The notes beneath the pieces are model-generated. The model saw nothing but the letters and a program-made list of their open reading frames with translations. It was not told where the DNA came from and made no database searches. From JAZNQL01 sp045531205 (lineage in GTDB: Bacteria > Bacillota > Clostridia > UMGS1883 > UMGS1540), in assembly GCA_045531205.1 (NCBI GenBank), contig JAZSDN010000026.1, positions 1-51,903 of the forward strand: a DNA stretch of 51,903 nt. The letters run 5' to 3'. Positions 9,401-14,271 of the stretch are shown piece after piece; position 1 is the first letter of the stretch, and the number at the start of each line of letters is the position of its first letter. The position numbers and the translations under genes are program-made.

Positions 9401-10199
9401 TTTCGCCTGAGAAGGTAAGATCATAATCTTCTTTCACACTGCGCACAACTACAGGAATGAATGCGTTGATTTTACAATCAGAAATTTTAACTCCTGCACC
9501 TTCTTCTATAGCGTCAGCACGAACACCATAATTTGAGAGAGTCATCACACAGTTGCTTACTACAACATCATGAGAAGCACCAAGCGAAATTCCGCTTTTA
9601 CCTTCGATGTTACACTCTGTTACTGTTACACCAGCTACATTCTTTAACTGTGCAAGCGAATGCATTCCAGTTGCTTTACAACCTGTAATAGTCAAGTTTT
9701 TGTCACCGCCGGTGTAAGACTTGATACCTACTTTAACATTACCTTCACCTGTAAATGTGCAGTTTTTAACAGTCACATTACTGATGTAACGTGTATCATT
9801 GGTGCCACCAAAGTTTATGGAAGCATCCTTGTTGATGCTTGTTGCATCAAAATTTACATTTTCAATAGTAAGACCTGCAGTTGCATAAGCTGCGCTCTTA
9901 CCATCAATTGTAATTGTTCCGGATATTGTATTGTAGTTACCATCAATGGTAAACGCAATGTCAGGTGTCTGAACAACTATTACATCCTCAGCGCACTCTT
10001 TTAATAGATCAATTGTATTTTCGTTCTGAACCGCATCGATTGCAGCCTGAAGCGTTTCATAACCTTGTTCGCCAATAGAAGCAACATAATCTCCTGTGAC
10101 TTCTTTTGCCGATTCGCCTTCTGCAAATACAGAAAAACTCATTGAGCTAAGTACCATCGCTACGCAAAGTACCATAGCCATAATTCTTTTAAGTTTCAC
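3432..10199 (-). CDS. Giant secreted beta-helix surface protein with cohesin-like domain and C-terminal dockerin
   Basis: A 2255-residue exported protein with a signal peptide at 1-26 (cleavage after SVFA). Residues about 38-1590 are rich in short Gly/Asn/Thr strand repeats of the right-handed beta-helix (pectate-lyase-like) type. They are divided into at least six modules, each opened by a line like VAxxGxxxYxSLxEAI, near residues 38, 325, 545, 910, 1120 and 1383. About 1600-1735 is a cohesin-like domain (AGEEFEVYITVTGG, then GWKLGYDPTKVEY). About 1735-2100 holds MBG/Ig-like beta domains with YDG motifs. The end (2197-2255) has two calcium-loop repeats of dockerin type, D2198-x-N-x-x-G-x-x-D-x-x-D2209 and D2234-x-N-x-N-x-x-x-D-x-x-D2245. 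I see no catalytic motif, so an adhesin or scaffold role is inferred. The start is GTG at 10199 behind AAGGAGGT. Confidence 0.85.
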   Translation of the reverse strand: MKLKRIMAMVLCVAMVLSSMSFSVFAEGESAKEVTGDYVASIGEQGYETLQAAIDAVQNENTIDLLKECAEDVIVVQTPDIAFTIDGNYNTISGTITIDGKSAAYATAGLTIENVNFDATSINKDASINFGGTNDTRYISNVTVKNCTFTGEGNVKVGIKSYTGGDKNLTITGCKATGMHSLAQLKNVAGVTVTECNIEGKSGISLGASHDVVVSNCVMTLSNYGVRADAIEEGAGVKISDCKINAFIPVVVRSVKEDYDLTFSGENTMIASNTDGIWCAIGASEYEENGELPTAPESGEVSVTLEDAGLTDEGIYKGGSANEEEVYVVEMNGVSYTSIYDALDVLQPRETATIKLLNDITITAEQRMFSNYSIIINAEYVTLDLNGKTLTFDYEGSTQECLASIAIYNKGTLTILDSSAEQTGTIYNKTTIQGYEGPRILWVTSAGSATIESGNFISDQAHTMFYTSNSNPDIPTTLTINGGYFEQTTISNEGYRYFNKQNGYQKQIITINGGVFKHNPTDSEIEFGEGFKVEKNADGSWGVVSVVAKVGDEEYTSLSEAMEAANEIEDGAVVVLLCDVEIGEKFTISSDVTISGEHTITRADEYTGTLFAVSEGATLTLDGGLVIDGANEWTLNEELYNKALNLEVSGVTWADLITSEEGAPNATAPMFKVTGSVVANDVTIQNNYSDKSSNNGDYGVFQVDANASLTMTGATVKHIVTGGANSVAHISTNAVWTINEGTLITDTFAGKNGGVCRNDSGMLIMNGGEISNNNSINTNGTVVMLYKGSMEMNGGKICSNTGISGTANGRCAPIYGHSTSTFVMNDGEICHNTGISYGGVDVPSSIKVEINGGYVGENISSLGNTNADVNGNSNTVINGGTFTQDVTQWLTPDSGLVYNEETGTYGLTQELYEYNGVAYKTFAEVIEKIKATPATLADDNTAPVVKVLASHRPSATIAIDTNIILDLNGKNLYGVTGVNPIIRVLADVTITGNGMIDSANHGDGYCFIVGSSDGSVAGNLTIENGTFKGTTTAVSVTKGTATILDGDFRVKPYNENIYDYLLNCIDANYNDGSANIIVKGGKFTKFNPANNAAEGANTNFVAPGNMVVDNGDETWNVIGMVAMIGETGFATLTEAIKTAQANDTIKLIANIKENVTINKNLTIDGADKQYTGTMALNASNITVQNLNFVGGNIVKGNNTKNGANITIKGCDFDGQNAGDYAVNLRLTGAIVIEDCTAKDYGYGFLQVPKSNNTISVKNVEISGVNYGFKIDYSNNVVFEDVTITDTLYGIMDSNYGPKTYTIKNCNIDATNSLYLWERSAAKTDTFMFVGENNFGTGTVTTSDYAILKLADSDAVLKACEGLTVTSTNEIYSVVYEDGAYKVQKVAKVGENHYYSLQEAIDAANDGDIITLVADIKTVQNVTINKNVVVDLNGHTVNGAILPSNGDITVKNGWIKNTDNSQSAIEINSGKLNLANVNIESARHAVRIDGEVEAVIDGGTYKVVPVDGKTVHAVNVSGNANVVIKNGEFIGPKGTVADSGAAVNVQEGSTVTIEGGTFTGGKNNTLATKGTLAIYGGIYDQDPSAYVVDGYKTSDKANNFYVVYPEFKVSAIVNDADKTVKAGEEFEVYITVTGGDYTNAGWKLGYDPTKVEYKAQGGVDAVDYAIVDSVLGEGQTKGNEWKDGEVYKKYTFQAKYPSTTVNSVFTIENVYVNNYEMAAWLDKTPAAMEGDTVTITNDLAFGGTIADKEVDYNGMYQKAEEFVANMTGAEVTYSTEENGKYTTEVPAFKDAGEHTYYYKATLAGYTTVTGSAKLTIKPATLAPTAEFNVDPDYDTVNVKAVIENLIDNSFKGTVTIEVDVQKVTFEATEFTYDGNGRAIANQFKKVDLAEGKEYPVKVTYTANTAGDNYANAENETKVNPDKKEITSDDLNNIKAALTNSFVYDGTKHSVEVDETKLPGEWKVEIPEVGLTDVGETMVEIKATDESGKYNEHTFNVVLKVTPKKITIRINNANKALGQPDPVFTSNINEILVAEGDLGEVKYVREAGEAMGTYKITVNYTPNPNYEVIDIVKGNLYIGAPTDFKVEVVNNKLLKGDDYKQDYIAGYRLVLVYTNVDKAYFTYKGQEMYDVSDAPYEYYDYDFATMTATKDATEYKHIYAIVVDAEYGYEDTAENEAMYANNVEFASETAKPEKILYNSDINYTGELDVEDFSITNGVYNVLYRGKAFITRLLKADVNGNKLVDTEDAGMIKEVVVK

Positions 10200-10268
10200 T
10201 TAAAATACCTCCTTAATAATTATTTATGCGAAAATTCCGCTTTCGCTTCGGGCAGAGAAATTGTTTTG

Positions 10269-10548
10269 CATTATTTATACCGTCCTCTGCAAAGTTGTAT
10301 AAATAATGTATCAAATTTTTGCTCACCTCCATAATGCCGTATGGCAGCTAATAAAAAATGATAATGTGTGGAATTTTGCTCAACCGCCACCACACGGGAT
10401 GCAAGGTGATTAGTCCCTTGCAAAAGAAGATAATATATCCTCTTTCAAAGCATACAACTTACCCAAAAACAGATGCCGATACCCTGATGTCATAACCATA
10501 ATACAGGGCAAGTTGTATACCTTGAAAGAGGAGGAAGACTTGCTTCCT
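10269..10548 (-). promoter_or_regulatory. Structured RNA element ahead of the giant surface gene
   Basis: The 385-base gap between the 81-residue gene and the giant gene has no ORF of note but many inverted repeats. The main one pairs 10439-10464 with 10506-10531 over 26 consecutive positions around a 41-base loop. Three of the pairs are G-U only when read from the minus strand and would be A-C mismatches on the plus strand. Others are a 7-bp stem at 10400-10422, a 6-bp stem joining 10366-10371 to 10390-10395, a 12-bp stem joining 10269-10280 to 10297-10308, and a 6-bp stem at 10532-10548. It does not match a riboswitch class that I can name. I could not locate a convincing promoter within it. 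Confidence 0.6.
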
Positions 10549-10584
10549 GCCTACATGGGGGTAACCTTAACAAACGTCAATTAA

Positions 10585-10830
10585 CTATTCAAAAAATTTG
10601 CCAATTAAGGGAATTGCCCTGAAATACAAACTCTTTAATTCTCTTTTCCAGAACAAATATTCTTCTTCCGAAAACGAACGTTCCATTTCTATTTTTATGT
10701 ACATTCTTTCTTTCCTGAACGGAATATATATATTTATAAAAAATGCGATAAACAGAATGAAAAGTATAACTATCGCAATTATAACGAAACCTGTTTTGTC
10801 ACTTAATATTTTGTCTGTGTTGTAGTTCAA
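10585..10830 (-). CDS. Small single-pass membrane protein, unknown function
   Basis: An 81-residue protein with one strongly hydrophobic segment (about 14-36, GFVIIAIVILFILFIAFFIN). It is followed by a basic turn (FRKERMY) and a charged amphipathic C-terminal part ending IGKFFE. It starts at TTG 10830 behind a purine-rich AGAAAGAGAG. It lies between the TetR gene (74 bases upstream) and the structured element that precedes the giant surface gene, so it may belong to the same transcription unit. I do not recognise the family, and the weak start leaves some doubt that it is expressed. Confidence 0.5.
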   Translation of the reverse strand: MNYNTDKILSDKTGFVIIAIVILFILFIAFFINIYIPFRKERMYIKIEMERSFSEEEYLFWKRELKSLYFRAIPLIGKFFE

Positions 10831-10904
10831 AATTTTTCTCTCTTTCTATTGTGTATTCTTAAAATGTCATCATTTTTAACTACCGGAGAATGTTGCACGG
10901 CTTT

Positions 10905-11468
10905 TTATTGTTGTTTATCTATTTTCTTTAATATTCTTTTATAAAGATTTTCAAGCAACATTTGCGTTTTATCCTTGTCATCCCAAATGGCATAATCAAT
11001 TACATAAGAAATAATAGAATAAATAAATATTTCTGCGTCCAGATAAGAACATTCAAAAACACCCATTAACTTTTCGGCATATTTCTCATATAATGTTCTG
11101 AAATCCTTTGACTTGTCACGCATACGTTCGCCAAACATCGGACTTGTGGTAATTTGAATCGCAAGACGCAGCTCGTATTTATATTTTTCAACTTCATTTA
11201 AAAGAGTATCAAAATATTTGCGTATATCGTCAATGTGCCCAAAGGTGAAATCCAGTAGTGCGTCAACCACTTTTGAAATGCCGTATTTCCCGGCACTAAT
11301 CCATATATCGTCCTTGTTTTCAAACCAGTAGTAAAGGCTGCTTTGTGCAAGCTTTGCCTCTCTGCACAAATCCCCTATAGATGCATTAGAGAGCCCTACT
11401 GTCAAAAGGTACTCCCATGTTGTTGTAATTATTGCTTTTCTTTTGCTGGACATACTGCAATTGTCCAT
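10905..11468 (-). CDS. TetR-family transcriptional regulator
   Basis: A 187-residue protein. The N-terminal 60 residues form the TetR DNA-binding domain, with the helix-turn-helix in ASIGDLCREAKLAQSSLYYW and the usual FENKDDI that follows. The remaining helical part (about 65-187) is the ligand and dimer domain, with no recognisable ligand signature. The start at 11468 follows AAAGGG with long spacing. The promoter at 11515-11543 has a 15-base near-palindrome in its spacer, a likely autoregulatory operator. It heads the minus-strand run that continues into the membrane protein and the giant surface gene, so control of surface proteins is a reasonable inference but unproven. Confidence 0.8.
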   Translation of the reverse strand: MDNCSMSSKRKAIITTTWEYLLTVGLSNASIGDLCREAKLAQSSLYYWFENKDDIWISAGKYGISKVVDALLDFTFGHIDDIRKYFDTLLNEVEKYKYELRLAIQITTSPMFGERMRDKSKDFRTLYEKYAEKLMGVFECSYLDAEIFIYSIISYVIDYAIWDDKDKTQMLLENLYKRILKKIDKQQ

Positions 11469-11514
11469 TTCTATTCAACCCTTTCTCTTTGTTCTTGTCG
11501 TCACATTTCGTCAT

Positions 11515-11543
11515 ACTGTAATGCTCGTTACAAGCAGTTGCAA
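11515..11543 (-). promoter_or_regulatory. tetR promoter with overlapping operator
   Basis: On the minus strand TTGCAA and TACAGT are 17 bases apart. The spacer holds the near-palindrome TGCTTGTAACGAGCA (11522-11536, one mismatched pair), placed where a bound TetR-type dimer would block RNA polymerase. The promoter lies downstream of the strong terminator at 11542-11588, which would insulate it from transcription coming from the recombinase gene. Confidence 0.6.
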
Positions 11544-11588
11544 AAAAAATATGCCTTGCAACATAATCGAAATTATGTTGCAAGACAT
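11542..11588 (-). terminator. UUCG-capped intrinsic terminator (minus strand)
   Basis: On the minus strand a 17-bp stem (arms 11551-11567 and 11572-11588, one G-U pair) is closed by a UUCG tetraloop and followed by ATATTTTTTTT. It is a textbook intrinsic terminator for transcripts coming leftward from the recombinase gene, which would then have a 3' untranslated region of about 330 bases. The stem contains dif-like copy A. Confidence 0.75.
11555..11584 (-). repeat. dif-like palindrome, copy A (inverted relative to B and C)
   Basis: A perfect 13-bp inverted repeat around CGAA. Read on the minus strand it has the Xer-type layout GCAACATAA, spacer TTTCGA, TTATGTTGC. It shares the 17-base core CATAATTTCGATTATGT with copies B and C but points the opposite way. 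Confidence 0.7.
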
Positions 11589-11663
11589 AAACTAAATTGA
11601 CATAAAAAGAAGCTAAACTACAAATGACATACACATATTTTTCTAAAAGACAGCATAATTTTT

Positions 11664-11697
11664 AGACCGGTCATTATTAGTTTTACAAAACCGGTCT
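11664..11697. promoter_or_regulatory. Paired ACCGGTC palindromic sites, possible operators
   Basis: AGACCGGT (11664-11671, inside the perfect palindrome GACCGGTC) and ACCGGTCT (11690-11697) form an inverted pair 26 bases centre to centre. Such sites are typical of dimeric repressors, including TetR types. They differ from the palindrome in the tetR promoter, so the binding protein is unknown. A weak minus-strand promoter (TTGTAA with a -10 like TAAAAA) would have the first site in its spacer. Confidence 0.4.
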
Positions 11698-11757
11698 GTT
11701 TGCCTAGCTCTTTTTTTGTGCATTCTGATAAATTTTTTGTAAAATAACAGTAAATCA

Positions 11758-11786
11758 TTGACAAGCACTCCTTGACATGCTATAAT
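11758..11786 (+). promoter_or_regulatory. Perfect consensus promoter with no gene downstream
   Basis: TTGACA and TATAAT are both exact and 17 bases apart. The predicted start is about 11793, reading right. No gene on the plus strand follows: the next feature is the 3' end of the recombinase gene on the other strand. It lies between dif-like copy A and copies B and C. Confidence 0.85.
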
Positions 11787-11825
11787 ATGTACACTTTAAA
11801 TATTGTTTTTGGCTATGATATACCG

Positions 11826-11841
11826 CATAATTTCGATTATG
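11826..11841 (+). repeat. dif-like palindrome, copy B
   Basis: CATAATTTCGATTATG, followed by TG. In Xer terms ACCGCATAA, spacer TTTCGA, TTATGTGAATT, which resembles the dif layout (CATAA, six bases, TTATGT). It has the same orientation as copy C, 32 bases away, and the opposite orientation to copy A. It has no T run, so it is not a terminator. Confidence 0.65.
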
Positions 11842-11855
11842 TGAATTCGCCTTCA

Positions 11856-11875
11856 CACATAATTTCGATTATGTG
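11856..11875 (+). repeat. dif-like palindrome, copy C, also a plus-strand terminator
   Basis: CACATAATTTCGATTATGTG is a perfect 8-bp stem with a TTCG loop. On the plus strand it is followed by GTTTTTTTATTTT, which makes it an intrinsic terminator for the transcript from 11793. It ends 11 bases from the stop codon of the recombinase gene. Confidence 0.65.
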
Positions 11876-11886
11876 GTTTTTTTATT

Positions 11887-12729
11887 TTACAGCCTCAATA
11901 ATCCCAAGCTTTGAATTTGACGACGGTGTACATCGCCTGTTTCCATTGTGTATATACGAGTGGTGTTTACGCTTGAATGTCCTAAAATATCTGCAAGTCT
12001 TACAATGTCTTTTTGAATTGTGTAAAAGGTGCGTGCAAAAAGGTGTCTTAGATTATGCGGAAACACTTTATCTTTAGATACCCTTGCACTTTCACAAAGT
12101 GCTTTCATCATTTTCCATATAGCACTTCTGTCAAGCGGTTTTCCTGTTTTTGTTACAAAAACAGAGCCGCTTGTTATTTTTTGTTTTTTTGCATATTCTG
12201 TAAGCATTCTGCAAAGCTCTGCAGGTAAAATTACAATTCTCATTTTGCCCTTACAATTGATAGTCGCCTTTTTTAATTTTATCGCCTCAACTGTTATAAA
12301 CTGTAATTCTGATACCCTTATACCGCTTGAACATATAGTTTGCATAAGCAAATATAGCTTTTCATTATTTTTCGATTTTGCAGCAGCAAGTAATCTTTCG
12401 TATTCTGCTTTTGAAAGTTCTTTATCCTTTTGCGCAAAAATCTGTTTTTGAATTTTTAGCATTTTAACCTTCATATCATACCAGTTATTATATTCAAAAA
12501 AACTGTTAAGCGAAGATAAAACAGAATTAACAGATGCAGGAGCAAACTTACCTATTAAATATTCTTTGTAATCAAGAACCTTTCTCTTATCAAGCTCTGC
12601 CCCCGAAGTCCATAGATAGAAAGCCTTAATATCACGCATATATTTTTCCAGCGTAGCAGAAGCTTTTTCTTCGTTCATTAAAAATTCTTTGAACTTTTCA
12701 ATTAAATCATCTGTAATAATTTTAATCAT
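11887..12729 (-). CDS. Tyrosine recombinase of XerC/XerD size
   Basis: A 280-residue site-specific recombinase. Residues about 1-95 are the SAM-like core-binding domain (phage integrase N-terminal type) and about 105-275 the catalytic domain. The full catalytic set is visible: Arg138 (GIRVSEL), Lys160 or Lys162 (CKGKMR), His225 and Arg228 (HNLRHLF), His251 (GHSS) and nucleophile Tyr260 (RIYTME), so it should be active. Length and lack of an arm-binding domain are like XerC/D and the recombinases that flip small DNA segments, shorter than most phage integrases. It has a good ribosome-binding site (AAAGGAAG) and promoter. No excisionase is seen. The nearby dif-like copies are the obvious candidate substrates (inference). 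Confidence 0.9.
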   Translation of the reverse strand: MIKIITDDLIEKFKEFLMNEEKASATLEKYMRDIKAFYLWTSGAELDKRKVLDYKEYLIGKFAPASVNSVLSSLNSFFEYNNWYDMKVKMLKIQKQIFAQKDKELSKAEYERLLAAAKSKNNEKLYLLMQTICSSGIRVSELQFITVEAIKLKKATINCKGKMRIVILPAELCRMLTEYAKKQKITSGSVFVTKTGKPLDRSAIWKMMKALCESARVSKDKVFPHNLRHLFARTFYTIQKDIVRLADILGHSSVNTTRIYTMETGDVHRRQIQSLGLLRL

Positions 12730-12772
12730 TGTACAACTTCCTTTCCTATATTTATATTATTATTTTACCACG

Positions 12773-12801
12773 AATATAATAATATTCTGTGAAGTTGTCA
12801 A
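12773..12801 (-). promoter_or_regulatory. Promoter of the recombinase gene
   Basis: On the minus strand TTGACA and TATATT are 17 bases apart, with the predicted start about 35 bases before the ATG at 12729. The -35 box abuts one arm of an inverted pair of possible operators. Confidence 0.75.
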
Positions 12802-12907
12802 CAATTTACCGTTTTTTGCAAAAATAAAACATTGTATAATTTATCGTCTTATTTTTGCCTTATGTATATTGTATTGTCTTTTATTATACCAACAAACCGT
12901 AAATTGT
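12801..12907. promoter_or_regulatory. Inverted operator-like pair between int and the HTH gene
   Basis: ACGGTAAATTGT (minus, 12812-12801) and ACCGTAAATTGT (plus, 12896-12907) match at 11 of 12 positions in opposite orientation. One overlaps the recombinase promoter and the other lies 21 bases before the HTH-gene promoter. This is the arrangement expected if the HTH protein represses both, as in ICE and phage immunity regions (inference). Confidence 0.45.
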
Positions 12908-12927
12908 CAACTGTTTTATTAATTTTA

Positions 12928-12956
12928 TTGACGAATTTGACATTGTGTTGTACAAT
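12928..12956 (+). promoter_or_regulatory. Promoter of the HTH-peptidase pair
   Basis: TTGACG and TACAAT are 17 bases apart. The predicted start near 12963 is 16 bases before the TTG start codon and just before the AGGGAAG ribosome-binding site. Longer in-frame extensions to the left would begin upstream of this promoter and are therefore unlikely. Confidence 0.7.
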
Positions 12957-12978
12957 ATCAATGAGGGAAGTGATTCTG

Positions 12979-13410
12979 TTGGATTTATATAAAGACCTGA
13001 TTCGCAAAAGAATAAAAGAAAAATTTAATACTATAGAAAATTTCTCAAAACATACAAATATCCCGCGTACTACAATAAATTTTATTTTAAAAAACGGGGT
13101 ATCTTTATCTAATTATGGTATGGTAAGCAAAATTTTAAAGGAGCTTGATATCCAGTCCGTTAATGAACATCCTGTCGTCATTGATGATGAACTACTTGAC
13201 TTTTTAAAAATTTACAATTCACTTGACGATGTTGGACGGCATACTGTTGCTTCGGTTGCTCAAACTGAGTACAGACGCCTTCATCCTGAATTTTTAGAAG
13301 ATACTATTATTGCAGCTTATGGAAGTATAACTTCAGGGAAGCCTTTGACAGAAGAAAAAGCTATTATGAACATAATTGAAAAAATAAAAAAGGGGAACAA
13401 TGACAAATAA
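12979..13410 (+). CDS. XRE-like helix-turn-helix regulator (ImmR-like position)
   Basis: A 143-residue protein from the TTG at 12979 (site AGGGAAG, spacing 8). Residues about 5-60 form a lambda-repressor-like HTH (NTIENFSKHTNIPRTTINFIL, then LSNYGMVSKILKEL). The remainder is a charged helical region (LLDFLKIYNSLDDVGRHTVAS) seen in many XRE regulators that work with ImmA peptidases. It overlaps the peptidase gene by 11 bases, so the two are translationally linked. By analogy with ImmR-ImmA pairs it probably represses its own or the recombinase promoter and is cleaved by the partner. That role is inferred from context. Confidence 0.7.
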   Translation: MDLYKDLIRKRIKEKFNTIENFSKHTNIPRTTINFILKNGVSLSNYGMVSKILKELDIQSVNEHPVVIDDELLDFLKIYNSLDDVGRHTVASVAQTEYRRLHPEFLEDTIIAAYGSITSGKPLTEEKAIMNIIEKIKKGNNDK

Positions 13411-14119
13411 TTCACCAAAGCGTATATCTCTTAAAACACTACTTAAATACAAATGTTACTTGCTGAATAATTACAATGATTTAAGGCACATTATTGAATC
13501 TAAGCAGTTTACTATTATTGAGTATAAAAAACACAGTAACCGAGAACCTGTGGCAGAGCTTATAAAAAAATTAAATCTTGAAAATAAAATTCAGCAAAAC
13601 GACGCTTTTCTGTATATAAATAACAACCTGAAAATAGTATTTATAAACGCAGATGCTTCTTACGAAGACAAATGTGCCCTTTTGCGTCACGAGCTTGGAC
13701 ACATCTGTGATCCTGACTTGAAAAATAGCAATTCACAAAACTTTAGCATAAAAAAAGAAGAGTTTGCAAATGAATTTTCCTGTTATACCAAAAATCCACC
13801 CATTCGTTTTTTGATTTATGTTTTTTTAGCAAAAAAATGGAAATTACTTATTGGTGTAATTGTATCAATAGCTTGTGTTTTAGGTTGTTTATTTATAATA
13901 AAAAACCTGACAATTCCCCCTTCAAAACCTGTAACTGTCGATGCTCCTGCCTATGTACCTTCCAGCGATGTGTATTATGTAACATCTGCAGGCAAAAAAT
14001 ATCATCAAAAACATTGTATTATAATTAAATATAAAAACAATTTGACACAAATAAAGTTGAATGACGCCGTAAAGGACGGCTATAAACCTTGTATGATATG
14101 TAACCAACCAGCAGAATAA
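13400..14119 (+). CDS. Membrane-anchored ImmA/IrrE-like metallopeptidase with C-terminal zinc domain
   Basis: A 239-residue protein. Residues about 70-128 carry the zinc peptidase core: HELGH at 97-101 and the downstream acidic helix KKEEFANEFSCY (119-129) that supplies the third ligand. A transmembrane segment follows (about 148-168, LLIGVIVSIACVLGCLFII). A short linker rich in Pro then leads to a small domain (190-236) with YH202, Cys206 and Cys231-x2-Cys234, similar to the Ada-like zinc domain appended to some nucleases. The peptidase would face the cytoplasm and the tail the outside if the basic residues before the segment set topology, but this is uncertain. ImmA proteins are usually soluble and short, so this three-part build is unusual. 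RBS AAGGGG, spacing 4. Confidence 0.75.
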   Translation: MTNNSPKRISLKTLLKYKCYLLNNYNDLRHIIESKQFTIIEYKKHSNREPVAELIKKLNLENKIQQNDAFLYINNNLKIVFINADASYEDKCALLRHELGHICDPDLKNSNSQNFSIKKEEFANEFSCYTKNPPIRFLIYVFLAKKWKLLIGVIVSIACVLGCLFIIKNLTIPPSKPVTVDAPAYVPSSDVYYVTSAGKKYHQKHCIIIKYKNNLTQIKLNDAVKDGYKPCMICNQPAE

Positions 14120-14243
14120 TTTTACCCGTGCTTTATTCCTGCGTCGCCAGAGTGATATTATATTTCTTCCTTAATCGCCGCAGGCGAATATCTATGCCCG
14201 AAGGGTATAATATACACTTGCTCCAAAGGAAACAAATATAACT

Positions 14244-14271
14244 AAAAAAACAGTCCACCGGACTGTTTTTC
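14244..14271 (+). terminator. Intrinsic terminator after the ImmA-like gene
   Basis: ACAGTCC, loop ACC, GGACTGT with flanking A and T runs extends to about 12 bp and ends in TTTTT. It is the first strong terminator after the peptidase gene and opens repeat copy 1. The same hairpin recurs at 14604-14630. Confidence 0.7.

Larger units (their letters stand above)
11793..11886 (+). ncRNA. Putative small RNA of about 90 bases
   Basis: Between the consensus promoter and the terminator formed by copy C plus GTTTTTTTATTTT there is no credible ORF with a ribosome-binding site. The transcript would contain two UUCG-capped hairpins (copies B and C) and be antisense to the 3' untranslated region of the recombinase mRNA. 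Existence is inferred from the promoter and terminator only. Confidence 0.5.

Noticed and set aside
3735..10004. Many plus-strand ORFs opposite the giant surface gene
   Set aside because: They are antisense shadows of a repetitive coding region with a clear signal peptide and domains, and I saw no ribosome-binding sites for them.
10200..10584. Known riboswitch (c-di-GMP, cobalamin or purine type) ahead of the giant gene
   Set aside because: I could not find the conserved core strings of these classes, so I call it only a structured element.
11386..11634. 82-residue minus-strand ORF over the tetR start
   Set aside because: It crosses the terminator at 11542-11588 and the tetR promoter in another frame and has no site.
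11555..11875. Palindromes as a CRISPR array or the chromosomal dif site
   Set aside because: Three copies with irregular spacing and no cas genes are not a CRISPR array. The place next to the ribosomal cluster argues against the terminus dif, which is also single-copy.
11772..12077. 101-residue plus-strand ORF behind the consensus promoter
   Set aside because: It runs through two palindromes, a terminator and the recombinase gene in antisense, begins inside the promoter, and has no site.
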